NCBI RefSeq assembly: GCF_050847355.1
Contig: NZ_CP193755.1
Span: 1,736,001-1,800,000, forward strand
Source of the DNA: Limimaricola sp027213785
GTDB taxonomy: Bacteria > Pseudomonadota > Alphaproteobacteria > Rhodobacterales > Rhodobacteraceae
DNA: 64,000 nt
Direction: 5' to 3'
The notes beneath the pieces are model-generated. The model was not told where the DNA came from and ran no database searches. It worked only from the letters and a program-made list of their open reading frames with translations. Below, piece after piece: positions 7,269 through 15,339 of this stretch (the stretch's first letter is position 1; the number at the start of each line of letters is the position of its first letter). Position numbers and translations under genes: made by a program.

Positions 7269-8669
7269 ATGGCGACCGAAATTCTGATGCCCGCCCTCTC
7301 CCCGACCATGGAGGAAGGCACGCTCGCCAAGTGGCTCGTGAAGGAGGGCGACACCGTCTCCTCCGGCGACATCCTGGCCGAGATCGAGACCGACAAGGCC
7401 ACGATGGAGTTCGAGGCCGTCGACGAGGGCACCGTCGGCAAGATCCTGATCGCCGAGGGCACCGAGGGCGTGAAGGTGAACACCCCGATCGCGGTGCTGC
7501 TCGAGGAGGGCGAGGACGCCTCCGCCGCCGAGAGCGCCGGCGCCAACAAGGGCGACGACGCCAAGACGCAGGTCAAGGAGGAGACCAAGGCCAAGGACAC
7601 CCTGCCCTCCGACACCCCCGCCGCCGCCTCGCCCGCCGCCGCCGCGCCGAAGCCGCCGCGCACCCCGGACTGGCCCGAGGGCACCGAGACCAAGACCACC
7701 ACGGTCCGCGAAGCGCTGCGCGACGCGATGGCCGAGGAGATGCGCCGCGCCGACAACGTCTTCCTGATGGGCGAGGAAGTCGGCGAGTACCAGGGCGCCT
7801 ACAAGATCAGCCAGGGCCTCCTCGACGAGTTCGGCCCCAAGCGCGTGGTCGACACGCCGATCACCGAGCACGGCTTCACCGGCATCGCGGTCGGCGCCGC
7901 CTTCGGCGGGCTGCGCCCGATCGTCGAGTTCATGACCTTCAACTTCGCGCTTCAGGCGATGGACCAGATCATCAACTCGGCCGCCAAGACGCTCTACATG
8001 TCGGGCGGCCAGATGGGCGCGCCGATGGTGTTCCGCGGCCCGAACGGCGCCGCCGCCCGCGTCGCCGCGCAGCACAGCCAGGACTTCGCCGCCTGGTTCA
8101 TGCAGATCCCCGGCCTCAAGGTGGTGATGCCCTACTCCGCCGCCGACGCGAAGGGCCTGCTCAAGAGCGCGATCCGCGACCCCAACCCGGTGATCTTCCT
8201 CGAGAACGAGATCCTCTACGGCCGTTCCTTCGAGGTGCCGGTGCTGGACGATTTCACCATTCCGCTGGGCAAGGCGCGCATCGCCCGCGAGGGCACGGAC
8301 GTCACCATCGTGTCGTTCGGCATCGGCATGACCTATGCGCTGGAGGCGGCCGAGAAGCTGGCCCAGGACGGGATCGAGGCCGAGGTGATCGACCTGCGCA
8401 CGATCCGGCCGATGGACACCGACGCGATCATCGAGAGCGTCAAGAAGACCAACCGCTGCGTCACCGTCGAGGAAGGCTGGCCGCAGGGTTCGGTCGGCGG
8501 CTACATCTCGAACGTGCTGATGCAGGAGGCCTTCGACCATCTCGACGCGCCGGTCATCAACTGCACCGGCAAGGACGTGCCGATGCCCTATGCGGCCAAC
8601 CTCGAGAAGCACGCGCTGGTGACGACCGACGAGGTCGTCGAGGCGGTGCGCAAAGTGACCTACAAGTAA
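7269..8669 (+). CDS. pdhB: Pyruvate dehydrogenase E1 component, beta subunit, with N-terminal lipoyl domain
   Basis: A 466-residue fusion. Residues 1-80 are a lipoyl domain (lipoyl Lys about 43 in ETDKATME), then a linker rich in Ala, Pro and Lys (about 85-140), then the transketolase-like beta domain (VREALRDAMAEEMRRADNVF to the C-terminus) with ITEHGFTGIAVGAA and the C-terminal QGSVGGYI. An extra lipoyl domain on E1-beta is a known alphaproteobacterial variant. The lipoyl domain differs from that of pdhC at only 6 of the first 83 residues, which points to recent duplication or gene conversion within the operon. Confidence 0.96.
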   Translation: MATEILMPALSPTMEEGTLAKWLVKEGDTVSSGDILAEIETDKATMEFEAVDEGTVGKILIAEGTEGVKVNTPIAVLLEEGEDASAAESAGANKGDDAKTQVKEETKAKDTLPSDTPAAASPAAAAPKPPRTPDWPEGTETKTTTVREALRDAMAEEMRRADNVFLMGEEVGEYQGAYKISQGLLDEFGPKRVVDTPITEHGFTGIAVGAAFGGLRPIVEFMTFNFALQAMDQIINSAAKTLYMSGGQMGAPMVFRGPNGAAARVAAQHSQDFAAWFMQIPGLKVVMPYSAADAKGLLKSAIRDPNPVIFLENEILYGRSFEVPVLDDFTIPLGKARIAREGTDVTIVSFGIGMTYALEAAEKLAQDGIEAEVIDLRTIRPMDTDAIIESVKKTNRCVTVEEGWPQGSVGGYISNVLMQEAFDHLDAPVINCTGKDVPMPYAANLEKHALVTTDEVVEAVRKVTYK

Positions 8670-8681
8670 GGGGCGCGAGAC

Positions 8682-10055
8682 ATGCCAACGGAAATCCTGA
8701 TGCCCGCGCTGTCGCCGACCATGGAGGAAGGCACGCTCGCGAAATGGCTGGTCAAGGAGGGTGACAACGTCTCCTCCGGCGACCTTCTGGCCGAGATCGA
8801 GACCGACAAGGCGACGATGGAGTTCGAGGCCGTCGACGAGGGCGTCGTCGGCAAGATCCTGATCGCCGAGGGCACCGAGGGGGTGAAGGTCAACACCCCC
8901 ATCGCCGTGCTGCTCGAGGATGGCGAGAGCGCCGACGACATCGACGCCTCGACCGAACCCAAGAAGGGCGACGCCGACAGCCACGCCGAACCCGCCACGC
9001 CCAAGGCCGAGACCTCGCCCGCCAAGGGCTATGGCGACGATGCCGGTGCCGCGCAGCAGGCCAAGGGTGGCGACGCCGCCCCGGCCTCGTCGGGCGCCTC
9101 CGGCGATCGCGTCTTCGCCTCGCCGCTGGCGCGGCGGATCGCGGCCGACAAGGGCCTCGACCTGAGCCAGATCAAGGGCTCGGGCCCGAACGGCCGCATC
9201 GTCAAGGCCGATGTCGAAAGCGCCAAGCCCGGCCAGAAGCCCGCCGCGGCCGAGGCCGAAAAGGCCCCCGCCGCGCAGGCCGACAAGGCCGACAAGGCCC
9301 CGGTGGCGGCCCCCGCCGCCCCCGGCGTGCAGGCCGAGCAGATCCGCAAGATGTACGCGGATCGCGAGTTCGAGGAGGTCAAGCTCGACGGCATGCGTCG
9401 CACCATCGCGGCGCGTCTCACCGAGGCCAAGCAGACCATCCCGCATTTCTACCTGCGCCGCGACATCAAGCTCGACGCGCTGCTGAAATTCCGCTCGCAG
9501 CTGAACAAGCAGCTCGAAGCCCGCGGCGTGAAGCTCTCGGTCAACGACTTCATCATCAAGGCCTCGGCCCTCGCGCTGCAGGCGGTGCCGGACGCCAACG
9601 CCGTCTGGGCCGGCGACCGGGTGCTGAAGCTCAAGCCGTCCGACGTGGCGGTGGCCGTGGCGATCGAAGGCGGTCTCTTCACCCCGGTGCTGCGCGACGC
9701 CGAAAGCCGCTCGCTCTCGTCGCTGTCGAGCCAGATGAAGGACCTCGCCAAGCGGGCCCGCGACAAGAAGCTCGCGCCGCATGAATATCAGGGCGGCAGC
9801 TTCGCGATCTCCAACCTCGGCATGTTCGGCATCGACAATTTCGACGCCGTCATCAACCCGCCGCACGGCGCGATCCTCGCGGTCGGCGCCGGCGTGAAGA
9901 AGCCGGTGGTCAACGACGCGGGCGAGATCGAGGTGGCGACGGTGATGTCGGTGACGCTCTCGGTCGATCACCGGGTGATCGACGGCGCGCTGGGGGCGGA
10001 ACTGCTCAAACAAATCGCCGAGGCGCTGGAAAACCCGATGATGATGCTGGCCTGA
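8682..10055 (+). CDS. pdhC: Pyruvate dehydrogenase E2, dihydrolipoamide acetyltransferase
   Basis: Core of the complex; moves the acetyl group from lipoamide to CoA. The 457 residues run as one lipoyl domain (Lys about 43), an Ala/Pro/Lys-rich linker, a peripheral-subunit-binding domain at about 145-180 (FASPLARRIAADKG, GSGPNGRIVKADV), a second linker, and the catalytic domain with the active-site DHRVIDGALG (His about 430, Asp about 434). It lies 12 bp after pdhB and ends before a strong terminator. Sometimes named pdhC or aceF. Confidence 0.96.
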   Translation: MPTEILMPALSPTMEEGTLAKWLVKEGDNVSSGDLLAEIETDKATMEFEAVDEGVVGKILIAEGTEGVKVNTPIAVLLEDGESADDIDASTEPKKGDADSHAEPATPKAETSPAKGYGDDAGAAQQAKGGDAAPASSGASGDRVFASPLARRIAADKGLDLSQIKGSGPNGRIVKADVESAKPGQKPAAAEAEKAPAAQADKADKAPVAAPAAPGVQAEQIRKMYADREFEEVKLDGMRRTIAARLTEAKQTIPHFYLRRDIKLDALLKFRSQLNKQLEARGVKLSVNDFIIKASALALQAVPDANAVWAGDRVLKLKPSDVAVAVAIEGGLFTPVLRDAESRSLSSLSSQMKDLAKRARDKKLAPHEYQGGSFAISNLGMFGIDNFDAVINPPHGAILAVGAGVKKPVVNDAGEIEVATVMSVTLSVDHRVIDGALGAELLKQIAEALENPMMMLA

Positions 10056-10076
10056 CAGGTCGCGTCACGCCGTTCG

Positions 10077-10108
10077 AAGGGGCCGCACCACAAGGGTGCG
10101 GCCCCTTT
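10077..10108. terminator. Terminator after the PDH operon
   Basis: AAGGGGCCGCACC at 10077-10089 pairs with GGTGCGGCCCCTT at 10095-10107. Its symmetric A and T ends allow it to serve both the PDH operon and the convergent AhpD-like gene. Confidence 0.85.
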
Positions 10109-10155
10109 GCGTTTCGCGTCCGTGTCGCAGCGGTCGGCCAGTTCGATCGGTCGCC

Positions 10156-10587
10156 TCAGTTGGTCGGCGGCATCCTCTCGTCATGCTCGGCCTTGTACGC
10201 CTCGAAGTCGTAATCCATCCCGTTGAGCATCGTGCTCCACATGCGGACATTGGCGGCGGTCGCCACCGCCTCCCGGACCTCGGCTTCCGTCGCGCCCGCG
10301 CTCATCGCATTCTTCTTGTGGGCATAGACGCAGTAATCGCAGGGGATCTGCGCGGCGACCGCGAGCGCGACAAGCTCGCGGGTCTTGGCGTCGAGTTCCG
10401 CCCCCTCGCCGCCAAGGGCACTGTAGAGTGCCATCGCCTCGTCGAAGGCATGTTCGGGATAGATGCTGCGGAAGAATTCCGGGGGTCCCTGGTCGCCCGA
10501 TGCGTCGGGCATCGCCTCCTGGGCCTCCTGTGCGCCGGCCATCCCCCCGGCGCATGCGACCGCGATGGCCATCATCATGCGTTTCAT
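10156..10587 (-). CDS. Exported carboxymuconolactone decarboxylase/AhpD-like protein
   Basis: 143 residues with a signal peptide (MKRMMMAIAVACAGGMAGA) and an AhpD-like helical core. The motif IPCDYCVYAH gives Cys 83, Cys 86 and His 90, the CxxC...H arrangement of alkylhydroperoxidase AhpD and the CMD family, which would allow thiol peroxidase or disulfide chemistry in the periplasm. Export is unusual, since most AhpD-like proteins are cytosolic. GGAGG sits 7 bp before the ATG at 10587, ruling out the ATG 15 bp upstream. Cys 12 in VACAGG is a weak lipobox, so a lipoprotein is possible. The substrate is unknown. Confidence 0.8.
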   Translation of the reverse strand: MKRMMMAIAVACAGGMAGAQEAQEAMPDASGDQGPPEFFRSIYPEHAFDEAMALYSALGGEGAELDAKTRELVALAVAAQIPCDYCVYAHKKNAMSAGATEAEVREAVATAANVRMWSTMLNGMDYDFEAYKAEHDERMPPTN

Positions 10588-10888
10588 GGCGTATCCTCCC
10601 ATGAGCTTCTGAAGATGTCGGATCAGGGCCAGTCGCCAAGATGTTTTCGGCGAAGGCCGAAAATTTCCGCGAGTCTGTTCACGAGTCTACCACGTATTGG
10701 TGCGCGATGCACTTGGAGCCGTTGCTGCGCCCTAGTCGTCCAGCATCATGAACCCCGGCGCGTTGCCTTCCTTCGGCGCGACCTTCCTTCTTCATGGGCG
10801 ATGCGCCGTCGTTCCCTCGTTCCCTCGGCGCAGGCAGGAACCCGCCGCCCGACCTCGCGTTTCCCTGAGGTAAAAGTGAGGGAACCGA
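10588..10888. other. Divergent intergenic region with a short hairpin
   Basis: 301 bp separate two divergent genes and must hold both promoters. TTTTCGGC at 10644-10651 and GCCGAAAA at 10656-10663 form a perfect 8-bp hairpin with a GAAG loop. No convincing -35/-10 pair was picked out and no gene is seen. Confidence 0.5.
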
Positions 10889-13135
10889 ATGACCTATCGT
10901 GACAAGCAGCCGGGCATCGGCCTGACCCTGATCGCCGCCATCGTCGCGAGCGTGGCGCTGGCGATCGCCTATTTCCGGCCCGAGAGCGGCGTCGCGGGCA
11001 GCGTCGGCGCCGGGCTGGCGCTGTTCGGGGCGCTGGCGGTCGCGGTGGCCTCGGCGCTGGTCCTGTTCAAATGGATGCCCTACTGGCTGAACCTCACGCT
11101 GAAATGGCTCACGCTTCTGGGCGCGGCGCTGACGGCGCTGGCCGCCTATTTCCTGATGCAGGACATCGCGATGTGGTCGATGATCCTCGCCACCATCGGC
11201 GCCATCTGGAACCTCGTCTCCCGCAAGGGCCACGACCGCCGAACCGCCGCTCTGGTGCTGCTGGCCCTGCCCCTCGCCCATGCGCCCGAGGCGCGCGCGC
11301 AGGACTGGCCCGGCTTTCACGGCGACCTGCAGGCGCGCAAGTACAGCCCGCTGACCGAGATCACCGCCGCCAACGTGCACCTGCTGGAGCCGGTCTGGGA
11401 GGTCGAGACCGGCGACGTCTCTGACGGCTCGGGCGATCTGCCGCAGACCGTCTGGTCCGCCACCCCGGTCTATGCCAACGAGACGCTCTATGTCGGCACC
11501 CCCTTTTACCGCATCCTCGCCCTCGACCCCGCCACCGGCGAGGAGCTCTGGTCCTATGACAGCCAGGCCCGGCTCGAAGCCCTCACCCAGCCCGCGCTGA
11601 AGAACCGCGGCGTCACCTATTGGGAGGAGCCGGGCGCCAGCGGCACCTGCGCCAAGCGCGTCTATATCGGCACGATGGACGCCAAGCTGCACGCCGTCGA
11701 CGCCGATACCGGCCAGCCCTGCGAGGACTTCGCCGAGGGCGGCGTGCTCGACGTGAACCAGTGGAACGACACCAACGACCGCTGGCCGCTGTCGCTGTTG
11801 CAGCCGCCGGTGGCCCATGAGGGCCGCCTGTTCATCGGCTGGGCCGGCAAGGACTGGGAAAGCGCGCAGGCCCCTCCGGGCACCGTCTTCGCGGTGGACG
11901 CGAAGACCGGCGAGCTCGACTGGACCGTGAACTTCATCCCCAAGGAGCTCTGGGACCGCACCGGCACCGCCAATGTCTGGACCCACATGACCGTCGATCC
12001 CGAGCGCGACATCATCTACATGCCGGTCTCCTCGCCCTCGCCCAACTATTACGGCGGCAACCGCACCGAGGAGCTGCCACTGGCGACGAGCGTGACCGCG
12101 GTGGACACCAATTCGGGCGAGATCATCTGGTCGCGCCAGCTCGTGCATCACGACATCTGGGATTACGACACAGGCGCCGCCCCCACCCTCGTCGACATCG
12201 AGCGGGACGGCGAGGTCATCCCGGCGCTGATCCAGACCTCCAAGCAGGGCATGCTCTACGTGCTGAACCGCGAGACCGGCGAGCCGGTCTTCGGCATGGA
12301 GGAACGGCCCGTCCCCGCCTCGGACCTGCCGGGCGAAGAGGCGGCGCCGACGCAGCCCTTCTACGACGTGCCGAAGCCCACCAATACCTACGACACATGG
12401 CCCGGCATCTGGTGGCTCGCCGATCTGGCGAGCTTCGGCTATTGCTCGCGCACCCTCGAAGAGCTGCGCTACGAGGGGCTGTTCACGCCGCCCACCGCCG
12501 AAGGCAAGGGCACGCTGATGTATCCGGGCACGGCGGGCGGCATGCAGTGGGGCGGCGGCGCGCTCGATCCCGAGAGCAACACCTTCTACGTGAACACCCA
12601 GAAGGTGGCGCAGATCCTGCGGATGATCCCGCGCGAGGAATACGAGGAGATCGCGGGCGAAAGCGGCGCCGAGCAGGGCTTCTACCCGCAGGAGGGCGTG
12701 CCCTACGGGTTCGAGTTGACGAATTTCCTGACGCCTCTGGGCCTGCCCTGCTGGAAGCCGCCCTTCGGCACGATCCTCGCCTATGACCTCGACACCGGCG
12801 AGCAGCTCTGGGAGCGGCCCTTCGGCCAGACCCAGCAATGGGGCTTCTACGCGCCCGAGGATTGGGGCAGCCCGACGCTGGGCGGCCCGGCGGTGACGGC
12901 GGGCGGCGTGATCTTCATCGGCGCCTCGATGGACGCGCATGTCCGCGCGCTCTCGGCCGCCTCGGGCGAGGAGCTGTGGAAATGGCGGGTCGAGGCGCCG
13001 GCCGTCGCCATCCCGGCGGTCTACGAGCATGAGGGGCGGCAATATGTGAGCTTCGTCGCCGGCGGCAACCCGATCCTCAAGCCGCAGGTCGGCGACCAGT
13101 TGATCACCTTCGCGCTGCCGATGCTGGAGGACTGA
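10889..13135 (+). CDS. Membrane-bound PQQ-dependent dehydrogenase (glucose/quinate/shikimate type)
   Basis: A 748-residue quinoprotein that should oxidise a sugar or polyol in the periplasm and pass electrons to ubiquinone. Four hydrophobic segments fill residues 10-115, then an export-like stretch ends at EARAQDWPGFHGD and an eight-bladed propeller begins. Repeated tryptophan-docking patterns (TGEELWSY, TGELDWTV, SGEIIWSR, TGEQLWER, SGEELWKW) and the HHDIWDYDTGAAP segment identify the PQQ family with a membrane anchor. E. coli Gcd has five anchoring helices and about 800 residues, so this is slightly shorter. No PQQ synthesis genes are seen here. The substrate is not assignable from sequence. 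Confidence 0.88.
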   Translation: MTYRDKQPGIGLTLIAAIVASVALAIAYFRPESGVAGSVGAGLALFGALAVAVASALVLFKWMPYWLNLTLKWLTLLGAALTALAAYFLMQDIAMWSMILATIGAIWNLVSRKGHDRRTAALVLLALPLAHAPEARAQDWPGFHGDLQARKYSPLTEITAANVHLLEPVWEVETGDVSDGSGDLPQTVWSATPVYANETLYVGTPFYRILALDPATGEELWSYDSQARLEALTQPALKNRGVTYWEEPGASGTCAKRVYIGTMDAKLHAVDADTGQPCEDFAEGGVLDVNQWNDTNDRWPLSLLQPPVAHEGRLFIGWAGKDWESAQAPPGTVFAVDAKTGELDWTVNFIPKELWDRTGTANVWTHMTVDPERDIIYMPVSSPSPNYYGGNRTEELPLATSVTAVDTNSGEIIWSRQLVHHDIWDYDTGAAPTLVDIERDGEVIPALIQTSKQGMLYVLNRETGEPVFGMEERPVPASDLPGEEAAPTQPFYDVPKPTNTYDTWPGIWWLADLASFGYCSRTLEELRYEGLFTPPTAEGKGTLMYPGTAGGMQWGGGALDPESNTFYVNTQKVAQILRMIPREEYEEIAGESGAEQGFYPQEGVPYGFELTNFLTPLGLPCWKPPFGTILAYDLDTGEQLWERPFGQTQQWGFYAPEDWGSPTLGGPAVTAGGVIFIGASMDAHVRALSAASGEELWKWRVEAPAVAIPAVYEHEGRQYVSFVAGGNPILKPQVGDQLITFALPMLED

Positions 13136-13249
13136 CCCCATGGCCGTCGCAAGGCACGCGCCGGGCGGATCCGGCCGCCTGCCACGGTCGGAACGCGTCC
13201 GACCCGCCCGTCGCGATGCCGATCCCGTCCTGCCGGGAGAGCCGCGCCC

Positions 13250-14146
13250 TTGACCGATGAGACCACCCGCCGCGTCGCCAGCCTGCTCGTGGTCGCCTCG
13301 GGCGTGCTCTGGGGCTTTTACTGGCTACCGGTCCGAAGGCTCGAGGAGATCGGCCTCTCGGGCGCCTGGGGCACCTTCGCGATCACGCTGGCCGCGACGG
13401 TGCTGCTCGCGCCCGCCGCGCTGGCGCGCGGGCGGCTGCGCCATGCCGACCCCTGGGCCCTGGCCTCGGTGGCGCTCGGCGGCGCGGCCTTCATGCTCTA
13501 CTCGGTGGGCTTCGTCTATGGCCGGGTCGCGATCATCATCCTGCTGTTCTTCCTCACCCCGGTCTGGAGCACGCTGATCGGCCGCCTGCTTGGCTGGCAC
13601 ACGCCGAGGCTGCGGCTTGTGGCGATCGCGGCGGGGCTGGCGGGACTGGCGGTGATGCTCGGCGCTGACGGCGAATGGCCGCTGCCGCGCGGTGCCGGCG
13701 AATGGCTGGCGCTGGCCTCGGGCCTCATGTGGTCGGTCTCGACCACCGGCATCCGGCTGCGCCCGGCGCTGGCGCCGCCCGAGGCCGCCTTCGTCTTCGC
13801 CACGGGCGCGAGCGCGGGCGCGCTGGCGATCGCGCCGCTGTTCGGGCCGCTTCCCGGTCCCGGGGTCGAGATCGCCCCGGCCCTCCTGTGGTCGGGCGTC
13901 ACCGGCGGGCTGTGGTGGGGGGTCTTCATGGCCGGGCTGATGTGGGCCACCACCCGGCTGGAACCGGCGCGCACCGGCATCCTTTTGATGTCCGAAGTAT
14001 TGGTCGGCGCGCTATCGGCCGCGTGGCTCGCGGGCGAGCATCTGGGGCCGCTGGAGCTCGCGGGCGGGGCGCTGGTGCTCTGCGCCGGGGTGCTGGAGGT
14101 CTGGCCGGTACGCCGCCCGCAGGCGCCGCTGCCCTCAGAGGGCTGA
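13250..14146 (+). CDS. EamA/DMT-family permease
   Basis: A 298-residue integral membrane protein with about ten hydrophobic segments in two repeated halves, the drug/metabolite transporter layout. The first half begins ASLLVVASGVLWGFYWLPVR and the second ASGLMWSVSTTG, typical of EamA repeats. The start is TTG 13250 with GGGAGAG upstream; no in-frame ATG fits the N-terminus. It is separated from the PQQ gene by 114 bp, so any functional link with it is uncertain. The exported compound is unknown. Confidence 0.82.
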   Translation: MTDETTRRVASLLVVASGVLWGFYWLPVRRLEEIGLSGAWGTFAITLAATVLLAPAALARGRLRHADPWALASVALGGAAFMLYSVGFVYGRVAIIILLFFLTPVWSTLIGRLLGWHTPRLRLVAIAAGLAGLAVMLGADGEWPLPRGAGEWLALASGLMWSVSTTGIRLRPALAPPEAAFVFATGASAGALAIAPLFGPLPGPGVEIAPALLWSGVTGGLWWGVFMAGLMWATTRLEPARTGILLMSEVLVGALSAAWLAGEHLGPLELAGGALVLCAGVLEVWPVRRPQAPLPSEG

Positions 14147-14187
14147 GGCGGCGGGCGGCCCCGAAGGCCGCCCATGGCGCTCAGCCC
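14140..14187. terminator. Long hairpin between convergent eamA-like gene and cysE
   Basis: GGGCTGAG at 14140-14147 pairs with CTCAGCCC at 14180-14187, and GGGCGGCC at 14153-14160 pairs with GGCCGCCC at 14166-14173. Both stop codons lie in the outer stem, so it can fold in transcripts from either side. There is no T-run. Confidence 0.5.
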
Positions 14188-14996
14188 CGTTCGTCGCCCT
14201 TGAAGGTCTGGTCCATCGACACCGAGGGCTGGGCGCAGCCCGCCTCGCCGACGATCCGCGCGGGCACGCCCGCCACGGTCTTGCAGGCCGGGATGTCGAT
14301 CAGCACCACCGAACCGGCGGCGATCCGCGAGCAGTCGCCGATGCGGATGTTGCCCAGCACCTTGGCGCCCGCGCCGATCAGCACGCCGTTGCCGATCTTG
14401 GGGTGGCGATCCTGCTCTTCCTTGCCGGTGCCGCCAAGCGTCACCGAATGCAGCATCGACACGTTGTCGCCGACCACCGCCGTCTCGCCGATCACCACCG
14501 AATGGGCGTGATCGATCATCACGCCGCGCCCGATCCGCGCCGCCGGGTGGATGTCGACGCCGAAGGTCTCGGAGACGCGCATCTGCACGAAATAGGCGAG
14601 GTCGAGCCGTCCCTCCTGCCAGAGCCAATGGCCGAGCCGGTAGGCCTGGATCGCCTGGTAGCCCTTGAAGTACAAGAGCGGCTGCAAAAAGCGGTGGCAG
14701 GCCGGGTCGCGCTCGTATGTGGCGACGAGATCGGCGCGGGCCGAGACCACCAGCTCCGGCTCGGCGCCATAGGCGCCGTCGATGATCTCGCGCAGGATCT
14801 GCGCCGGCATCTCGTCCGAGGCGAGCTTCAGCGACAGCCGGTAGGCCAGCGCACAGGCAAAGCTCTGGTGATGCAGCACGCTCGAATGGATCAGCCCGCC
14901 CATCAGCGGCTCGGCCGCGATCGCCTCCTCGGCCTCGCTGCGAATGCGGCTCCAGACCGGATCGATCTCGGCCAGCTGCGCCTGTGGTTTCGCCAT
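14181..14996 (-). CDS. cysE: Serine O-acetyltransferase
   Basis: Makes O-acetylserine from serine and acetyl-CoA, the first step of cysteine synthesis. It has an N-terminal helical domain (residues about 1-140, with LIHSSVLHHQSF) and a C-terminal left-handed beta-helix of hexapeptide repeats (IHPAARIGRGVMIDHAHSV, IGETAVVG, VTLGGTGKEEQDRHPKIG). Length 271 is normal. Two ATGs lie near the start; AGGAGG is 8 bp before 14996 but only 2 bp before 15002, so 14996 is preferred. cysE is also the neighbour of the GTA cluster in Rhodobacter capsulatus. Confidence 0.95.
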   Translation of the reverse strand: MAKPQAQLAEIDPVWSRIRSEAEEAIAAEPLMGGLIHSSVLHHQSFACALAYRLSLKLASDEMPAQILREIIDGAYGAEPELVVSARADLVATYERDPACHRFLQPLLYFKGYQAIQAYRLGHWLWQEGRLDLAYFVQMRVSETFGVDIHPAARIGRGVMIDHAHSVVIGETAVVGDNVSMLHSVTLGGTGKEEQDRHPKIGNGVLIGAGAKVLGNIRIGDCSRIAAGSVVLIDIPACKTVAGVPARIVGEAGCAQPSVSMDQTFKGDERG

Positions 14997-15054
14997 CGCC
15001 ATGGCCTCCTGATGCCGCGTCCTGTCTAGCCCAGATAGGGCCTCCCGGCCAAGA

Positions 15055-15339
15055 TCAAAGGCCGGAGGAGCCGTCAAGTGCATCGAGCACCTGCCGCAGC
15101 GCCGCCCGCGCCTCGCGGCCCAGCGATGGCGGCAGCGGCCGCGCCGGGTGCCGCAGCGCCGCCGACATCAGCGAACCGTCGCCCCAGAGCGGATGCGCCC
15201 GGCCGCGCCGCTTGCGCCAGGCATCGGCGGCGCGCGCCTCCGACACGATCCGCAGCGCCAGCCCCGCGCGCCCCTCGGGCGGCGCGGCGAGCAGCGCCGC
15301 CACCGCCCGGTCGAGGCATCCCGGCAGGATCGGCCTCAT
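15055..15339 (-). CDS. Small conserved protein at the end of the GTA cluster
   Basis: A 94-residue protein, Arg- and Ala-rich, without signal peptide or membrane segment, predicted mostly helical. The segment ADAWRKRRGRAHPLWGDGSL is its most distinctive part. Its start overlaps the g15 stop by four bases (ATGA), so it is translated as the last gene of the GTA operon. I do not recognise a function. A similar small gene follows g15 in related genomes, which suggests that it is part of the module, but a role in the particle is not shown. Confidence 0.7.
   Translation of the reverse strand: MRPILPGCLDRAVAALLAAPPEGRAGLALRIVSEARAADAWRKRRGRAHPLWGDGSLMSAALRHPARPLPPSLGREARAALRQVLDALDGSSGL

Noticed and set aside
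5640..10013. A 1457-codon minus-strand open frame over the ftsB-pdhA-pdhB-pdhC region
   Set aside because: It is antisense to four well-recognised genes, is rich in His/Arg/Gly as GC-rich shadows are, and has no domain.
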